Source of the DNA: Melioribacteraceae bacterium 4301-Me
GTDB taxonomy: Bacteria > Bacteroidota > Ignavibacteria > Ignavibacteriales > Melioribacteraceae
Reading direction: 5' to 3'
Assembly (NCBI GenBank): GCA_041538185.1
Contig: JBGORM010000004.1
Location: 62,001-126,000 of the forward strand
DNA length: 64,000 nucleotides
Shown here: piece by piece, positions 43,747 to 53,572 of the stretch
How the letters are laid out: every line of letters begins with the position of its first letter
Position numbering within the stretch: position 1 is the stretch's first letter
Translations under genes and position numbers: made by a program
Notes under the pieces: model-generated
Seen by the model: only the letters and a program-made list of their open reading frames with translations
The model's database searches: none
Told to the model about the DNA's origin: nothing

Positions 43747-45573
43747 TTATTGTGTTGTTAAAATTATTATCTGACAATCTAAGTCTGAGGTAAGAAATTT
43801 GCTTTGTCCAATTTTTGTGATTTGATTAATGGGTGCAAAGCCAGTTGTTATCAACTTTTTGATATTGTATTTATTATCCATTGTATAAATACTGCCTTTG
43901 GATGAAAACAATGTTGCTTCATCAGTATTTAGGATAGGCGTTGGATAATAATCAAAACCAAGTTCAAATTTGGCATCCTTTAAAATCACTCCTGTTTCAG
44001 AAGAAAGTATGTATATTTTATTAAGTTCACTTTTTACGTATATTCTTTTTTTATCTGTTGAAATGCCAACAGATGCCAAAACGTTTAGTTTGTCTTTTTC
44101 CCATGTGTATTTGCCTAATAACATGTCAATAGAGTATAAAACGTTATTTGAAGTAACGACAAATAAGTTCTTGCCATTAGTAATTAAAGTTTGGTCTATT
44201 ACGTCAATATCTCTTGATGGTTTCCATCTCCAAATTAAAATTCCATCACGGGAATCAATGCAATATAAAAAGCCGTCTCTGCTTATAAAATAAATTTTAT
44301 TGTTATACTCTAATAATGGAGAAATAATAGAACCTTTTGCTGAAGAATTTACCCAGTATTCTTGTAAAGTTTCCAAGTCATAACAATAAACTTTTCCTGA
44401 TAAGGAACCAAAAACCAATGCTGCTTTGGATTTTGTTAACTTTGGCATCATTAACTCTTTTGAACCAGAATAGTTAATTAACAATATATCCGATGTAAAT
44501 TGGTCATCAAAACCAATAGATTGAATTGGCTCGCCAGTTATAGCACTTATGGAAAAGAGATCACCTTGATATGTTATGTCAGCTAATATACCATCAGCTA
44601 TTACAGGTTTACTAAAAATATTTCCATATGAATCGTAATCCCATAAAAATTTACCAACAGAATCAATACAATTAACAATTCCTTCTTGGGTGGCAAAATA
44701 AATTTTCCCATTCCAATACGTTAAGCCAGAGTAAAGTGTGGAATTGTATTCTTCTTGTAATTCAATTTTTGTTGAGTCATTTGTTAATTCTTGGTTATAA
44801 ATTTTTGAAGTATTTATTTGAACACTTTTATCGAATGTATTAACAATTTGCTCCTTCTTGCCTAATTCTTTTTGATAAAAAATAACGGAATCTTTGTTTG
44901 TCTTAATTATGTTAAAGCCAATCTTGTTTTTTTGAAGTATAAAGCCGTCATTATTTTGAAATGCTCTTATGCCGTCTTCGCTGAAAAATTCTACAGTACC
45001 TTTCCCTCCAAATAAAAGCAACTTTACGTTTTTCTTCTCTATTAACGAAATAAATTTATTCCAATTAAGGCACTTAGTTTTAACATCTTCAGGTAAAAAA
45101 ATATATTTTTCCTTATCCAACGAGTAAGTTGATAACTGTTTTTCCAGCCAAACGAGTATATCATTAGTAAAGTAATAAATTTTTCTAAAGGGTACATTAG
45201 GATTAAAACCTATAAAAACAAATCCATCTTTCTCAAAAGAAAATCTGTCATCGGATACCTCTAGAAAATAATTTAACCATGTATCACCTAATCTAAAAGT
45301 CTCATCTATACCAGGTATAAGGTAAACTGGTATCTTAGACTTGGAAACAAGCTCATTGAGCAGCTTAAATTCATTCGACTGTTGGTCCTTAGTTAAATTA
45401 CCTGAAATTACTATAAAATTTATGTCATTATTAGAATTAACTGAATCAAAGACTGATTTTGCTAATTCAATGTTAGTATTGGAAATTCCTATGTTTGAAA
45501 GAAACACGAATTTTACTGATTGAGAGAAAGTAAATGATGCAAATACAAAAAAAATGAGAATTAAATTTTTCAT
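43747..45573 (-). CDS. Degenerate metallophosphoesterase fused to PQQ-type beta-propeller
   Basis: 608 residues. Signal peptide MKNLILIFFVFASFTFSQ, then a calcineurin-like phosphoesterase fold (about 20-230) in which every metal motif is changed. The D-x-H position reads FLSNIG, GD reads SGNLTKD, GNH reads PGIDET and GHxH reads FGGKGT. The second half (about 290-608) is a BamB/PQQ beta-propeller with repeats such as VNCIDSVGKFLWDY, VYCYDLETLQEYWV, LYCIDSRDGILIWRW and LYSIDMLLGKYTWE. It is likely a periplasmic binding or scaffold protein rather than an enzyme. ATG 45573 is preferred since it opens the signal peptide. Confidence 0.82.
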   Translation of the reverse strand: MKNLILIFFVFASFTFSQSVKFVFLSNIGISNTNIELAKSVFDSVNSNNDINFIVISGNLTKDQQSNEFKLLNELVSKSKIPVYLIPGIDETFRLGDTWLNYFLEVSDDRFSFEKDGFVFIGFNPNVPFRKIYYFTNDILVWLEKQLSTYSLDKEKYIFLPEDVKTKCLNWNKFISLIEKKNVKLLLFGGKGTVEFFSEDGIRAFQNNDGFILQKNKIGFNIIKTNKDSVIFYQKELGKKEQIVNTFDKSVQINTSKIYNQELTNDSTKIELQEEYNSTLYSGLTYWNGKIYFATQEGIVNCIDSVGKFLWDYDSYGNIFSKPVIADGILADITYQGDLFSISAITGEPIQSIGFDDQFTSDILLINYSGSKELMMPKLTKSKAALVFGSLSGKVYCYDLETLQEYWVNSSAKGSIISPLLEYNNKIYFISRDGFLYCIDSRDGILIWRWKPSRDIDVIDQTLITNGKNLFVVTSNNVLYSIDMLLGKYTWEKDKLNVLASVGISTDKKRIYVKSELNKIYILSSETGVILKDAKFELGFDYYPTPILNTDEATLFSSKGSIYTMDNKYNIKKLITTGFAPINQITKIGQSKFLTSDLDCQIIILTTQ

Positions 45574-45764
45574 AAAAATTTTTTCTTTAAAATTAACAAA
45601 AATGTTAGTGATTGGGTACAAAAGATTTCTTCACCCAAATTTGTCATTGGAAAAATCTGGATTAAAAAGAATCTTAGATATATAATTTTATTGTAAGTAG
45701 AACTATTATTATATATTGGCTTCAATTAACTTGCGAATCATAGGTGCACTTTTTCTGTCCAAAA

Positions 45765-45796
45765 TTGTTTATGCAGGTGCTTATTCCTATATTTTG
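45765..45796 (+). promoter_or_regulatory. Predicted -33/-7 promoter of lepA-lepB
   Basis: TTG (45765-45767), exactly 20 bases, then TATATTTTG (45788-45796). It lies about 48 bp upstream of the lepA start. Confidence 0.6.
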
Positions 45797-45843
45797 CACG
45801 AATTTTTTAAAAAAGTTTTACTCTTAGGAAAGAATCTATAAAA

Positions 45844-47646
45844 GTGGGATCTTCGAACAACATACGCAATTTTTGTATAATAGCACACATAGATCATGGT
45901 AAATCTACTATTGCAGATGGATTGTTAGAATTTACTCATACAGTAACAGAAAGAGAAGCAAAGGCGCAGTTATTAGATACAATGGATTTGGAACGTGAAA
46001 GGGGTATTACAATCAAATCCCACGCCATTCAAATGAAGTATAGCGCTAATGATAATGTTGTGTATACATTAAATTTGATTGACACGCCTGGACATGTAGA
46101 CTTTTCTTATGAAGTTTCAAGGTCCTTAGCTGCTTGTGAAGGAGCCATTTTAGTTGTTGATGCCGCACAAGGTGTAGAAGCTCAGACGATAAGTAATTTA
46201 TATATGGCAATTGATGCTGGCTTAGAAATAATTCCTGTCATAAACAAAATAGACCTACCAAGTGCAATGATTGATACAGTTAAGCATCAAATCATTGACT
46301 TGATTGGCTGCAAAGAAACAGATATAATTTTAGCCAGTGCTAAAATGCGTCAAGGGATTGACCAAATATTAGAAGCAATTGTAAAACGCATACCACCACC
46401 TAAAGGCGACGAAAATGCACCGCTCCAAGCTTTAATTTTTGATTCAATCTTTGATTCGTATAGAGGTGCTGTTGCATATATTAGAGTTTTTAATGGAATA
46501 ATAAAAGAAAAAGAACAAATAAAGTTTTTTGCAAGTGGTAAAGAATTCATCGCAGAAGAAATAGGGATTTTAAGGCTGGGCAGGGTGAGAACTGGTGAAC
46601 TGAGAGCAGGCGATGCGGGATACCTTATTGCAGGTGTTAAAGATGTTCACGATACTAAAGTCGGAGACACTATAACTCACGCAAAAAATGGTGCAAAAGA
46701 ACCATTGCCTGGTTACAAAGAGATTAAACCTATGGTATACAGCGGTTTGTATCCTACTAATTCTGACGATTTTGAAGACTTACGTGAAGCTTTAGAAAAG
46801 TACAGATTAAATGATTCAGCATTATTTTTTACTCCAGAAACCTCAGCTGCGCTTGGATTTGGTTTTAGATGCGGCTTTTTGGGAATGCTCCACATGGAAA
46901 TTGTTCAGGAGAGACTTGAAAGAGAATTTAACCAATCTATAGTAACAACACTTCCCAACGTTGAATACTGGGTCTTTAATAAAAAGGGACAAAAAATTAT
47001 TGTAGATAACCCAGCAGAAATGCCCCCAGCAGGTGAAATTGATCATATAGAAGAACCATACGTAAAAGCACAGATAGTTACACCAAGTGAATATGTCGGA
47101 AACTTAATGCAACTTGCAATTGAAAAAAGAGGTATTTATATAAATACTACTTATATTGATCCAACAAGAGCCGACTTGGAATTTGAATTTCCTTTATCAG
47201 AAATAATTTTTGATTTTTATGATAAATTAAAATCAATCTCACGTGGCTACGCATCGTTCGACTATGAATTTATTGGATACAGACAATCTGATTTAGTTAA
47301 ACTTGACATTTTACTTAACAACGAAAAAGTTGATGCTCTTTCAATTATAGTTCATGAAAAGAAAGCTTACGATTGGGGTAGGAAGGTAACTTCTAAGCTG
47401 AAAGAGTTAATTCCGCGTCAATTATTTGAAATTGCAGTACAAGCCGCAATAGGAAGTAAAGTTATTGCAAGAACTAATATTAAAGCACTGCGGAAAAATG
47501 TGTTAGCAAAGTGTTATGGTGGTGATATCACGCGTAAAAGAAAACTGCTTGAAAAACAAAAGGAAGGCAAAAAACGAATGAAACAAGTAGGCAACGTAGA
47601 AATTCCACAAGAAGCTTTTTTAGCAGTCTTACAAATTGAAGAATAA
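45844..47646 (+). CDS. lepA: Elongation factor 4
   Basis: Ribosome-associated translational GTPase (600 aa) that can back-translocate ribosomes. G motifs: AHIDHGKST (P-loop), [23 protein letters not shown] and SAK. The LepA-specific C-terminal domain ends [40 protein letters not shown] start with AGGAAAG about 10 bases earlier. It lies 12 bp upstream of lepB; this lepA-lepB order is also the classical order in E. coli. Confidence 0.97.
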   Translation: MGSSNNIRNFCIIAHIDHGKSTIADGLLEFTHTVTEREAKAQLLDTMDLERERGITIKSHAIQMKYSANDNVVYTLNLIDTPGHVDFSYEVSRSLAACEGAILVVDAAQGVEAQTISNLYMAIDAGLEIIPVINKIDLPSAMIDTVKHQIIDLIGCKETDIILASAKMRQGIDQILEAIVKRIPPPKGDENAPLQALIFDSIFDSYRGAVAYIRVFNGIIKEKEQIKFFASGKEFIAEEIGILRLGRVRTGELRAGDAGYLIAGVKDVHDTKVGDTITHAKNGAKEPLPGYKEIKPMVYSGLYPTNSDDFEDLREALEKYRLNDSALFFTPETSAALGFGFRCGFLGMLHMEIVQERLEREFNQSIVTTLPNVEYWVFNKKGQKIIVDNPAEMPPAGEIDHIEEPYVKAQIVTPSEYVGNLMQLAIEKRGIYINTTYIDPTRADLEFEFPLSEIIFDFYDKLKSISRGYASFDYEFIGYRQSDLVKLDILLNNEKVDALSIIVHEKKAYDWGRKVTSKLKELIPRQLFEIAVQAAIGSKVIARTNIKALRKNVLAKCYGGDITRKRKLLEKQKEGKKRMKQVGNVEIPQEAFLAVLQIEE

Positions 47647-47658
47647 AAAAGGTATCAA

Positions 47659-48573
47659 ATGACTAACAACATCAAAACTAATCAAGAAACTAAAAAGAAA
47701 CTTCCCAAAACACCTAAACAAAAGACAATTGAATTCATCAAAAACTTATTTTTTGCAGCCATAGCAGCTTTTCTGTTAAAAACATTTGTAATAGAAACAT
47801 CGAGAGTACCAACTGGTTCGATGGAAAGAACAATTTTGGTCGGGGATTTCTTATTTGTTAACAAATTTATTTATGGCTCATCATCACCGCGTAACATACC
47901 ATTTACAAATATACAAATCCCTTATTTTCAACTGCCGGCAATCCGTGAACCTAAAAGAGGAGATATTGTTGTTTTTGAATACCCTGGCGATAGAGATCAA
48001 TTGCATTCATCAGAAATAATGAATTACGTAAAAAGATGTATTGCTTTACCAGGCGATACTTTAGAGATAAGAAATAAAGTAGTTTTTATTAATGGCAAAG
48101 AAGCGCCAATACCTCCAAATATTCAATATCTAAACTCATTTATTTATCCTAAGGATATGGTTGATCCGAAAATATTTCCTGCCGGCAGCGGTTGGAACCA
48201 GGATAATTACGGACCTTTAATTATTCCTAAAAAGGGTGAATATATTAGACTTTCCCCTGATAATATAGAAAAGTATAGAGCAATAATTAACAGGGATTAC
48301 AATCGTTATGTAGTTACCACCGACGGCGATAAAGTTTATATCGATGGTAAAGTAGCTCAGTATTACCAGATTAAACAAGATTATTATTTTATGATGGGCG
48401 ATAACAGAGATGATAGTGCTGATAGTAGATTTTGGGGATTCGTTCCACGCGACAAAATAATTGGTGAAGCCCTTATGATTTATTGGTCATGGGACCCTTC
48501 AATTCCTTTTTCAGACTTTTTTAGATTGCTCGCTTCAGTTAGGATTGGAAGAATTGCAAAATTAGTGCATTAA
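47659..48573 (+). CDS. lepB: Signal peptidase I
   Basis: Inner-membrane Ser/Lys protease that removes signal peptides of secreted proteins. One N-terminal membrane segment (about 28-42), then box B VPTGSMERTI with catalytic Ser54. Box D YVKRCIALPGD carries the general-base Lys125, and box E is GDNRDDSADSRFWG. A sizeable insertion lies between boxes D and E (about 150-230), giving 304 aa. Coupled to lepA by a 12-bp gap. Many exported proteins in this window would be its substrates. Confidence 0.95.
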   Translation: MTNNIKTNQETKKKLPKTPKQKTIEFIKNLFFAAIAAFLLKTFVIETSRVPTGSMERTILVGDFLFVNKFIYGSSSPRNIPFTNIQIPYFQLPAIREPKRGDIVVFEYPGDRDQLHSSEIMNYVKRCIALPGDTLEIRNKVVFINGKEAPIPPNIQYLNSFIYPKDMVDPKIFPAGSGWNQDNYGPLIIPKKGEYIRLSPDNIEKYRAIINRDYNRYVVTTDGDKVYIDGKVAQYYQIKQDYYFMMGDNRDDSADSRFWGFVPRDKIIGEALMIYWSWDPSIPFSDFFRLLASVRIGRIAKLVH

Positions 48574-48622
48574 TTGTTCAACATTACTTAATTTTTTCAA
48601 TTTTATTAGGCTTTGTCTCTCA

Positions 48623-50641
48623 ATGAAGAAAGCAATAATATTTTTCACAATTTATTTTTGTTTATCTTCTTACTCAATCTCTCAGGTAAAATATTTTATT
48701 TATTTTAATGATAAAGGAGCACTTCCACAAACTGCTTTGTTAAAAACTTCTGCTAAGTATATTGGCGCAACCAAACAGCTTACGTCAAGGTGCATTGAGC
48801 GAAGAAAAAAAGTAATGGGCGAAGATTTTATTACTTATGAGGATATTCCTCTTGAAGAAACATATATTAAAGGAATTGAAGCACTCGGCATAAAAATAAT
48901 TCATAAGTTAAAGTGGTTTAATGCTGTTACGGCTTATTTGACCGAGAAAGAAATTTTAGAATTGCAAAAATTCTCTTTTGTCAAAAAAGTAGTGCCTGTA
49001 AAAATTCTTTCCTTTTTTAATGACAGCATGGAGAAACAAGAAATAAAGGACAGTATTGGTGAAAGTATAACAAATCAATCTTACGAAAGATTGAAGAAAA
49101 ACTATCGTAGCAATTACGGTCCTTCTTTTGCACAATACAATTTATCTGATATCCCAGCAGTTCATGATTTAGGAATAAATGGTCAAGGTGTGATAATAGG
49201 AATACTCGATTCTGGATTTAGATGGAAAGATAACAAGGCATTAATGAATTTACATGTAATCGCGGAATACGATTTTGTTCAAGGCGATTCAGTTACAGCT
49301 AACCAATCTGGTGACATTGATGGTCAGGATAATCATGGCACAGGTGTTTTTTCTATTTTAGCTGGATATGACCTAGACAATATCATAGGTCCGGCTTACG
49401 GTTCAACTTTTATCTTAGCAAAAACAGAAAATATTGCATCGGAAACCCACATTGAAGAGGATAATTATGCAGCTGCACTTGAATGGATGGAAAATATGGG
49501 TGTGGATATAACCACAAGTTCTTTAGGTTACAGCATATTTGATCCTGGTGAAAGTTCATATTCATATAGTGATATGAATGGCAATACAACAATCGTTACT
49601 AAAGCAGCTAATCTAGCTTTTCAACGTGGTGTGGTTACTTTTGATGCGGCGGGAAATGAAGGCGGTACAAAATGGCATTATATTACAGCTCCAGCTGATG
49701 CTTACAAAATATTGGCAGTAGGTGCAGTAACACCTGAAGGTCAAAAAGCAAATTTTAGCAGTTTTGGGCCCACTTACGATGGCAGAATAAAACCTGAACT
49801 TGTTGCTCAAGGCACAAGCGTTTATCATGCCATTTCTGGTGGTGGATATACTTTCGGCTCAGGTACTTCTTATTCCTGTCCTATTGCTGCTGGAATTGCT
49901 GCAATGCTTCTCTCTACTTTCCCTTACTTAAGCAATGAACAAGTAAGACAAACTTTAATCCAAACTGCAAGCAATTATTCTACCCCAAATAATGAAATTG
50001 GTTTTGGAATTGTTTCTGCTTTACGTGCTGTAACTTTTCCAAATTTAAGTTTTGAGAACAATATTTACACAGTTCATAAAATATTTGTGGATTCAAATGG
50101 AATTCAACCTCAATCTGTAAAAATAATGTATATGGCTAACGATGGAGTTGTAAAAGAAGATATATGTACCTTTGATGGAAAAATGAAATATAACTTTAAT
50201 TTCCCTTCATATAACAACGGAGAGAAAATTAATTTTTCATTTAGCTATAAGAACAATAAAGGAATTTTAATCTATGAACCTTCAGAAGGTTCATTTAAGT
50301 TTACTTACGGTAATTTAAGCGTTGAAAAGACTGATGAAGTAATTACAACTGAACCAATACCGCAGACTTTTTTATTAAGTCAAAACTATCCCAATCCTTT
50401 TAACGGGAAAACAGCTATAGAATTTAGTTTGCCTAATAATTCTTATGTTGAAATAATTGTGTATAATGTGCTTGGACAGGAGATTAAAAAACTATTTTCC
50501 GGTGTAGTTCGGCAAGGGAAAAATATTGTTTATTGGGATGGGAAAACAGATTCTAATAATTTTACGGCAAGCGGTGTATATTTCTATTGCTTGAAATCTG
50601 ACAACACTTTTATTGCTAAAAAAATGATGTATTTAAAATAG
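48623..50641 (+). CDS. Subtilisin-family (S8) serine protease with T9SS sorting domain
   Basis: 672 residues. A signal peptide (about 1-20) is followed by a pro-region (21-130, with FVKKVVPVKIL near its end). The catalytic triad is Asp196 (GILDSGF), His238 (DNHGTGV) and Ser416 (GTSYSCP), with the oxyanion-type Asn in AAGNEGG. The C-terminus (about 585-672, LLSQNYPNPFNGKTAIEFSLP ... GVYFYCLKSDNTFIAKKMMYLK) is a type A T9SS sorting domain, so it is a secreted or surface protease. GTSYSCP has Cys where most have M or A after S. Autonomous gene; 49 bp after lepB. Confidence 0.93.
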   Translation: MKKAIIFFTIYFCLSSYSISQVKYFIYFNDKGALPQTALLKTSAKYIGATKQLTSRCIERRKKVMGEDFITYEDIPLEETYIKGIEALGIKIIHKLKWFNAVTAYLTEKEILELQKFSFVKKVVPVKILSFFNDSMEKQEIKDSIGESITNQSYERLKKNYRSNYGPSFAQYNLSDIPAVHDLGINGQGVIIGILDSGFRWKDNKALMNLHVIAEYDFVQGDSVTANQSGDIDGQDNHGTGVFSILAGYDLDNIIGPAYGSTFILAKTENIASETHIEEDNYAAALEWMENMGVDITTSSLGYSIFDPGESSYSYSDMNGNTTIVTKAANLAFQRGVVTFDAAGNEGGTKWHYITAPADAYKILAVGAVTPEGQKANFSSFGPTYDGRIKPELVAQGTSVYHAISGGGYTFGSGTSYSCPIAAGIAAMLLSTFPYLSNEQVRQTLIQTASNYSTPNNEIGFGIVSALRAVTFPNLSFENNIYTVHKIFVDSNGIQPQSVKIMYMANDGVVKEDICTFDGKMKYNFNFPSYNNGEKINFSFSYKNNKGILIYEPSEGSFKFTYGNLSVEKTDEVITTEPIPQTFLLSQNYPNPFNGKTAIEFSLPNNSYVEIIVYNVLGQEIKKLFSGVVRQGKNIVYWDGKTDSNNFTASGVYFYCLKSDNTFIAKKMMYLK

Positions 50642-50701
50642 TCTTGTAATGCAAAATAAACATTGTGAAAATAAAGTAACTGAATAATCAAGAGGTTCTT
50701 G

Positions 50702-51349
50702 ATGCCAAGAATTATTTACTCAAATCAAATTAATTACTTACAAAGATTAAGAATAACAAATGACCCATTAATTTTGGAGATGGAAGAATATGCATATAAG
50801 AATAATGTGCCAATATTAGATTGGATGTCAGCTGAGTTGATGGAGCAGCTGATATTGATCCATAAACCTAAAAAAGTTTTAGAAATTGGGACTGCAATTG
50901 CATATTCATCTATCAGAATTGCAAAATGCTTGAGGAAAGGTTCAGCTGTTGATACAATTGAGAAAAGCAAAGATAACATTAAAATTGCTAAGGAGAATAT
51001 TAAAAAAGCCAGATTAACGAATTTCATAAGAATATTAGAAGGTAATGCACTTGATATTATTCCACACTTAGATGAAAAATATGACTTCATTTTTTTAGAT
51101 GCTGATAAAGAAGATTATGAAAAACTCTTTTTTTATTCCTTGATGGTGTTAAAAAAAGGCGGGGTAATTTTTGTTGATAATTTGTTATGGCATGGCTATG
51201 CTGCTTCCACCAATGTCCCTGCTAAATATAGGAGAACAACAAAATACATTAGAGAATTTAATAAGCTGTTTACTTCAAGTGATTTATTGAAAACTACAAT
51301 ATTAACTGTGGGAGATGGAATTGGTATTGGCGTTAAAATTGCAAATTAG
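50702..51349 (+). CDS. Class I SAM-dependent O-methyltransferase (YrrM/TrmR-like)
   Basis: 215 residues of the Methyltransf_3 group. SAM site VLEIGTAIAYSSIRIA (about residues 58-73, with G-x-x instead of full G-x-G-x-G), EKSKDNIKIAKENI, the DFIFLDADKEDY metal-binding motif and FVDNLLWHG. Members include catechol O-methyltransferase-like enzymes and the tRNA uridine-5-oxyacetate/methoxy-forming TrmR, so the substrate is open. The start at ATG 50702 has AGAGG 6 bases upstream; a TTG directly before it is less likely. It is followed 26 bp later by an unknown gene. Confidence 0.88.
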   Translation: MPRIIYSNQINYLQRLRITNDPLILEMEEYAYKNNVPILDWMSAELMEQLILIHKPKKVLEIGTAIAYSSIRIAKCLRKGSAVDTIEKSKDNIKIAKENIKKARLTNFIRILEGNALDIIPHLDEKYDFIFLDADKEDYEKLFFYSLMVLKKGGVIFVDNLLWHGYAASTNVPAKYRRTTKYIREFNKLFTSSDLLKTTILTVGDGIGIGVKIAN

Positions 51350-51375
51350 TTGTGAGTCTTTAATTTATAGGAGAT

Positions 51376-51825
51376 ATGATTTTGAAGAGGAATGATTATA
51401 AAGATAAAGTTGATAATATTTTAAAAATTATTGAGGAGTTATCTAGTAATAAGATAAACAACAAGGAGGACTTATCTCGCATTATAGAAATAGCGGTAGT
51501 AAATAGTAAAATGGATTTATTAGAAGAACTAAGTTTTTCAGCAAAATTTATTTCTGGATTGTTGAAAGTTGCTAAAAGTCGTAACGATAAAATAGAAGAA
51601 AGTTATTTAAAAACAATTGAAAGGGAATACTTAGAAAACATATCGAAAGTAAAAGTTTTGCTTGAAGAAATGCTAAGCTACTCATCGGATTTTATAAGAG
51701 AGATTTTTTCAAATAAATTTTTAATGCTTTCACACGAAAGTCTCAATAATCTAAATCAGCTTTGTAATGATTTAGCTTGGGTCAAAATTTATTTTAATGA
51801 AATGAAAAGGGGAGGGTTAGCCTAA
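51376..51825 (+). CDS. Unknown helical protein
   Basis: 149 residues, Lys/Glu/Leu/Ile-rich and predicted mostly helical (EYLENISKVKVLLEEMLSYSSDFIREIF...). No motif or family was recognised. There is no signal or membrane segment. AGGAG stands before the ATG and it follows the methyltransferase gene by 26 bp, so the two may be one transcript. Conserved acidic or Cys residues are absent, and it does not look like an enzyme. Confidence 0.6.
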   Translation: MILKRNDYKDKVDNILKIIEELSSNKINNKEDLSRIIEIAVVNSKMDLLEELSFSAKFISGLLKVAKSRNDKIEESYLKTIEREYLENISKVKVLLEEMLSYSSDFIREIFSNKFLMLSHESLNNLNQLCNDLAWVKIYFNEMKRGGLA

Positions 51826-51888
51826 ACTTGGGCTATCTCTTTTTTACGAAAATAAGTTTTTGCCTTGTGGATTGCATAGATTACTAGA

Positions 51889-52191
51889 TTAAACAAAATC
51901 CAACTTGTTGATTTGTTCGATTGTTAGGCCATACTTTCTAAGTATTGTCTCATTTCTTAAAAGTGTTGCTCTTTCCCGGTGATAATTTTCTGAGTGATAA
52001 ATTTCAATTGTTTCTGCGTAATCCGACAAGATTTTTTCTAACTCTTTTTTAGAAAGTTTTGATAAATCAAAGCTTATTGAAAATTCATTAAGTGCATCGC
52101 TTAACAAATGTAAAATCTCCTGAGCGGTGACATTGTATACCACTTTTAATGGATTTATCTTTTTAGAAATGAGAATGTCAGATATATTCAT
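51889..52191 (-). CDS. Unknown 100-aa protein at the end of the restriction-modification operon
   Basis: 100 residues, soluble, helical: ISDILISKKINPLKVVYNVT, then SKKELEKILSDYAETIEIYHSENYHRERATLLRNETILRKYGLT. It starts 14 bases after the natural stop of the (frame-repaired) HNH gene and is read in the same direction. That makes it the fourth member of the operon. A controller or immunity-type role is conceivable but not supported by any motif; no helix-turn-helix is evident. Confidence 0.6.
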   Translation of the reverse strand: MNISDILISKKINPLKVVYNVTAQEILHLLSDALNEFSISFDLSKLSKKELEKILSDYAETIEIYHSENYHRERATLLRNETILRKYGLTIEQINKLDFV

Positions 52192-52205
52192 AAGTGCTCA
52201 TTTGG

Positions 52206-52767
52206 TTATTTTTCCCAAGCAATATGGTCATTAATATGATGTTTTTCATAAGTTTCCAATACATCTTCACAGAACTTTAACAATTCTTGATTCCCTTCAC
52301 TTTTAGCAAGTTCATACAAATGAATAAACATCTTTTTCCCCGTCTCTGTTTGTTTTAGTGTCTTCTTAATAAAGTTATGCTGTGCACATAAAGTTTGACC
52401 GTTTCCGATGATAGATTTACCCCCCCAAGTATTTTGGCTTTATGTGGTCCACTTGTAATTCAACTCCATCCTTTTTACCCTTACCACATATCACACATTT
52501 ATAGCCATCTCTTTTTAAAATTTCTAGTTTTTGCTCAGTAGTAAAATCCTCTAATTCCTTCAGATTAACAGCATTAGGTTCGTAACGATAAACTCCTTTC
52601 CTCACTTTAACTAAAAAACCTTGTTCATGTAAGTTCCTGATAGTTCTCCAAGGGTCACGAGGTTTTCTGTTGTAGAGTTTCATATATTGGACCTCAATCC
52701 AATCGACTACTGGACCATGAGTTAAATCTTTTTTTTTGACTTTTAGCGGTATTGTAATCTTGTGCAT
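52206..52767 (-). pseudogene. HNH restriction endonuclease, frameshifted at a G7 tract (possibly phase-variable)
   Basis: The first part (52767-52417) reads a winged-helix-like segment (PVVDWIEVQYMKLYNRKPRDPWRTIRNLHEQGFLV) and then CVICGKGKKDGVELQVDHIKPKYLGG, where a stop follows seven G (52426-52420). Removing one G restores an open frame that continues G-K-S-I-I-G-N-G-Q-T-L-C-A-Q-H-N-F-I-K-K, the second half of a textbook HNH motif (GG...N-x-Q-x-L-C-x-x-H-N), to a stop at 52206. The whole is about 186 residues. The gene overlaps the methylase gene by 74 bp and is the expected restriction partner of the two methylase genes. Either a true frameshift, a slippable tract or a sequencing error. 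Confidence 0.8.
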
Positions 52768-53572
52768 TATCTTTTATTACAGTTAATTTTTCAAATTTGA
52801 GTTGGTATATAAACCCTTCTTTTATAAGCCTCTGTTTTGCTAATTTGCAGTAATTTATTTCAATATCAATTCCTATTCCTATTCTGTCAGTTTGTGCACA
52901 AGCAATAAGCGTTGAACCACTACCCATGAAAGGGTCCAATACTGTATCCCCAACAAAACTAAATAATTTTATGCATCTTTTTGGTAGTTCCACTGGGAAC
53001 GGTGCAGGATGCCCAACTCTTTTCTTACTTTCACCCGTAAAATTCCATACACCATTAGTCCATTCTAAAAATTCATCTTTTGTAATATCAGATTTTCTTC
53101 CTTTACTATTTTTTTCCCATTCTTTTTTATAAAAAATAACAATCATCTCAACTGGTGCGATAACATAAGGTGCCGATGCAGAAAGCCACGAACCCCAAGC
53201 AGTTCTCCTTGAAATATTTTGCTCATTCCAAATTATAGTTGAATGATATTTCCAGCCTATTTGTTTAGCAATTGTTGTAATGTCGGCATAAACGCTTTGC
53301 TGACCACCCTTATTTTTATCAAGTGGGATATTTAGGCAAAAGCGCCCATCATTTTTTACTAATTTATAACATTTTAACAGCCATTCTTTTGTAAAATCTA
53401 AGTAATCATTATAATCCATTTTGTCGTTATGAGAGGCGTATTTAATATCAACGTTGTAAGGGGGAGAAGTTATAATTAAATCAATTGTATTTTCATCGAT
53501 ACAATTTGTTGTTAAGACATCGTCATTGTAGATATATATCTCATTTTCGCTAAAATACAATTTACTATCCAT
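52694..53572 (-). CDS. DNA methyltransferase, N6-adenine/N4-cytosine, beta-class
   Basis: 292 residues. Motif IV ITSPPYNVDIKY (about residue 35) comes first and the SAM motif I DTVLDPFMGSGSTLIACAQT later (about residue 220). This is the beta-class order, intact for catalysis. TSPPY suits N4-cytosine or N6-adenine methylation. ATG 53572 overlaps the stop of the upstream methylase-like gene by 8 bases; a GTG 12 bases earlier is less likely. It is translationally coupled to the HNH gene. Recognition sequence unknown. Confidence 0.9.
   Translation of the reverse strand: MDSKLYFSENEIYIYNDDVLTTNCIDENTIDLIITSPPYNVDIKYASHNDKMDYNDYLDFTKEWLLKCYKLVKNDGRFCLNIPLDKNKGGQQSVYADITTIAKQIGWKYHSTIIWNEQNISRRTAWGSWLSASAPYVIAPVEMIVIFYKKEWEKNSKGRKSDITKDEFLEWTNGVWNFTGESKKRVGHPAPFPVELPKRCIKLFSFVGDTVLDPFMGSGSTLIACAQTDRIGIGIDIEINYCKLAKQRLIKEGFIYQLKFEKLTVIKDNAQDYNTAKSQKKRFNSWSSSRLD

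Noticed and set aside
51889..52191. Controller (C) protein of the restriction-modification system
   Set aside because: No helix-turn-helix could be recognised, and it is downstream of, not ahead of, the restriction gene.
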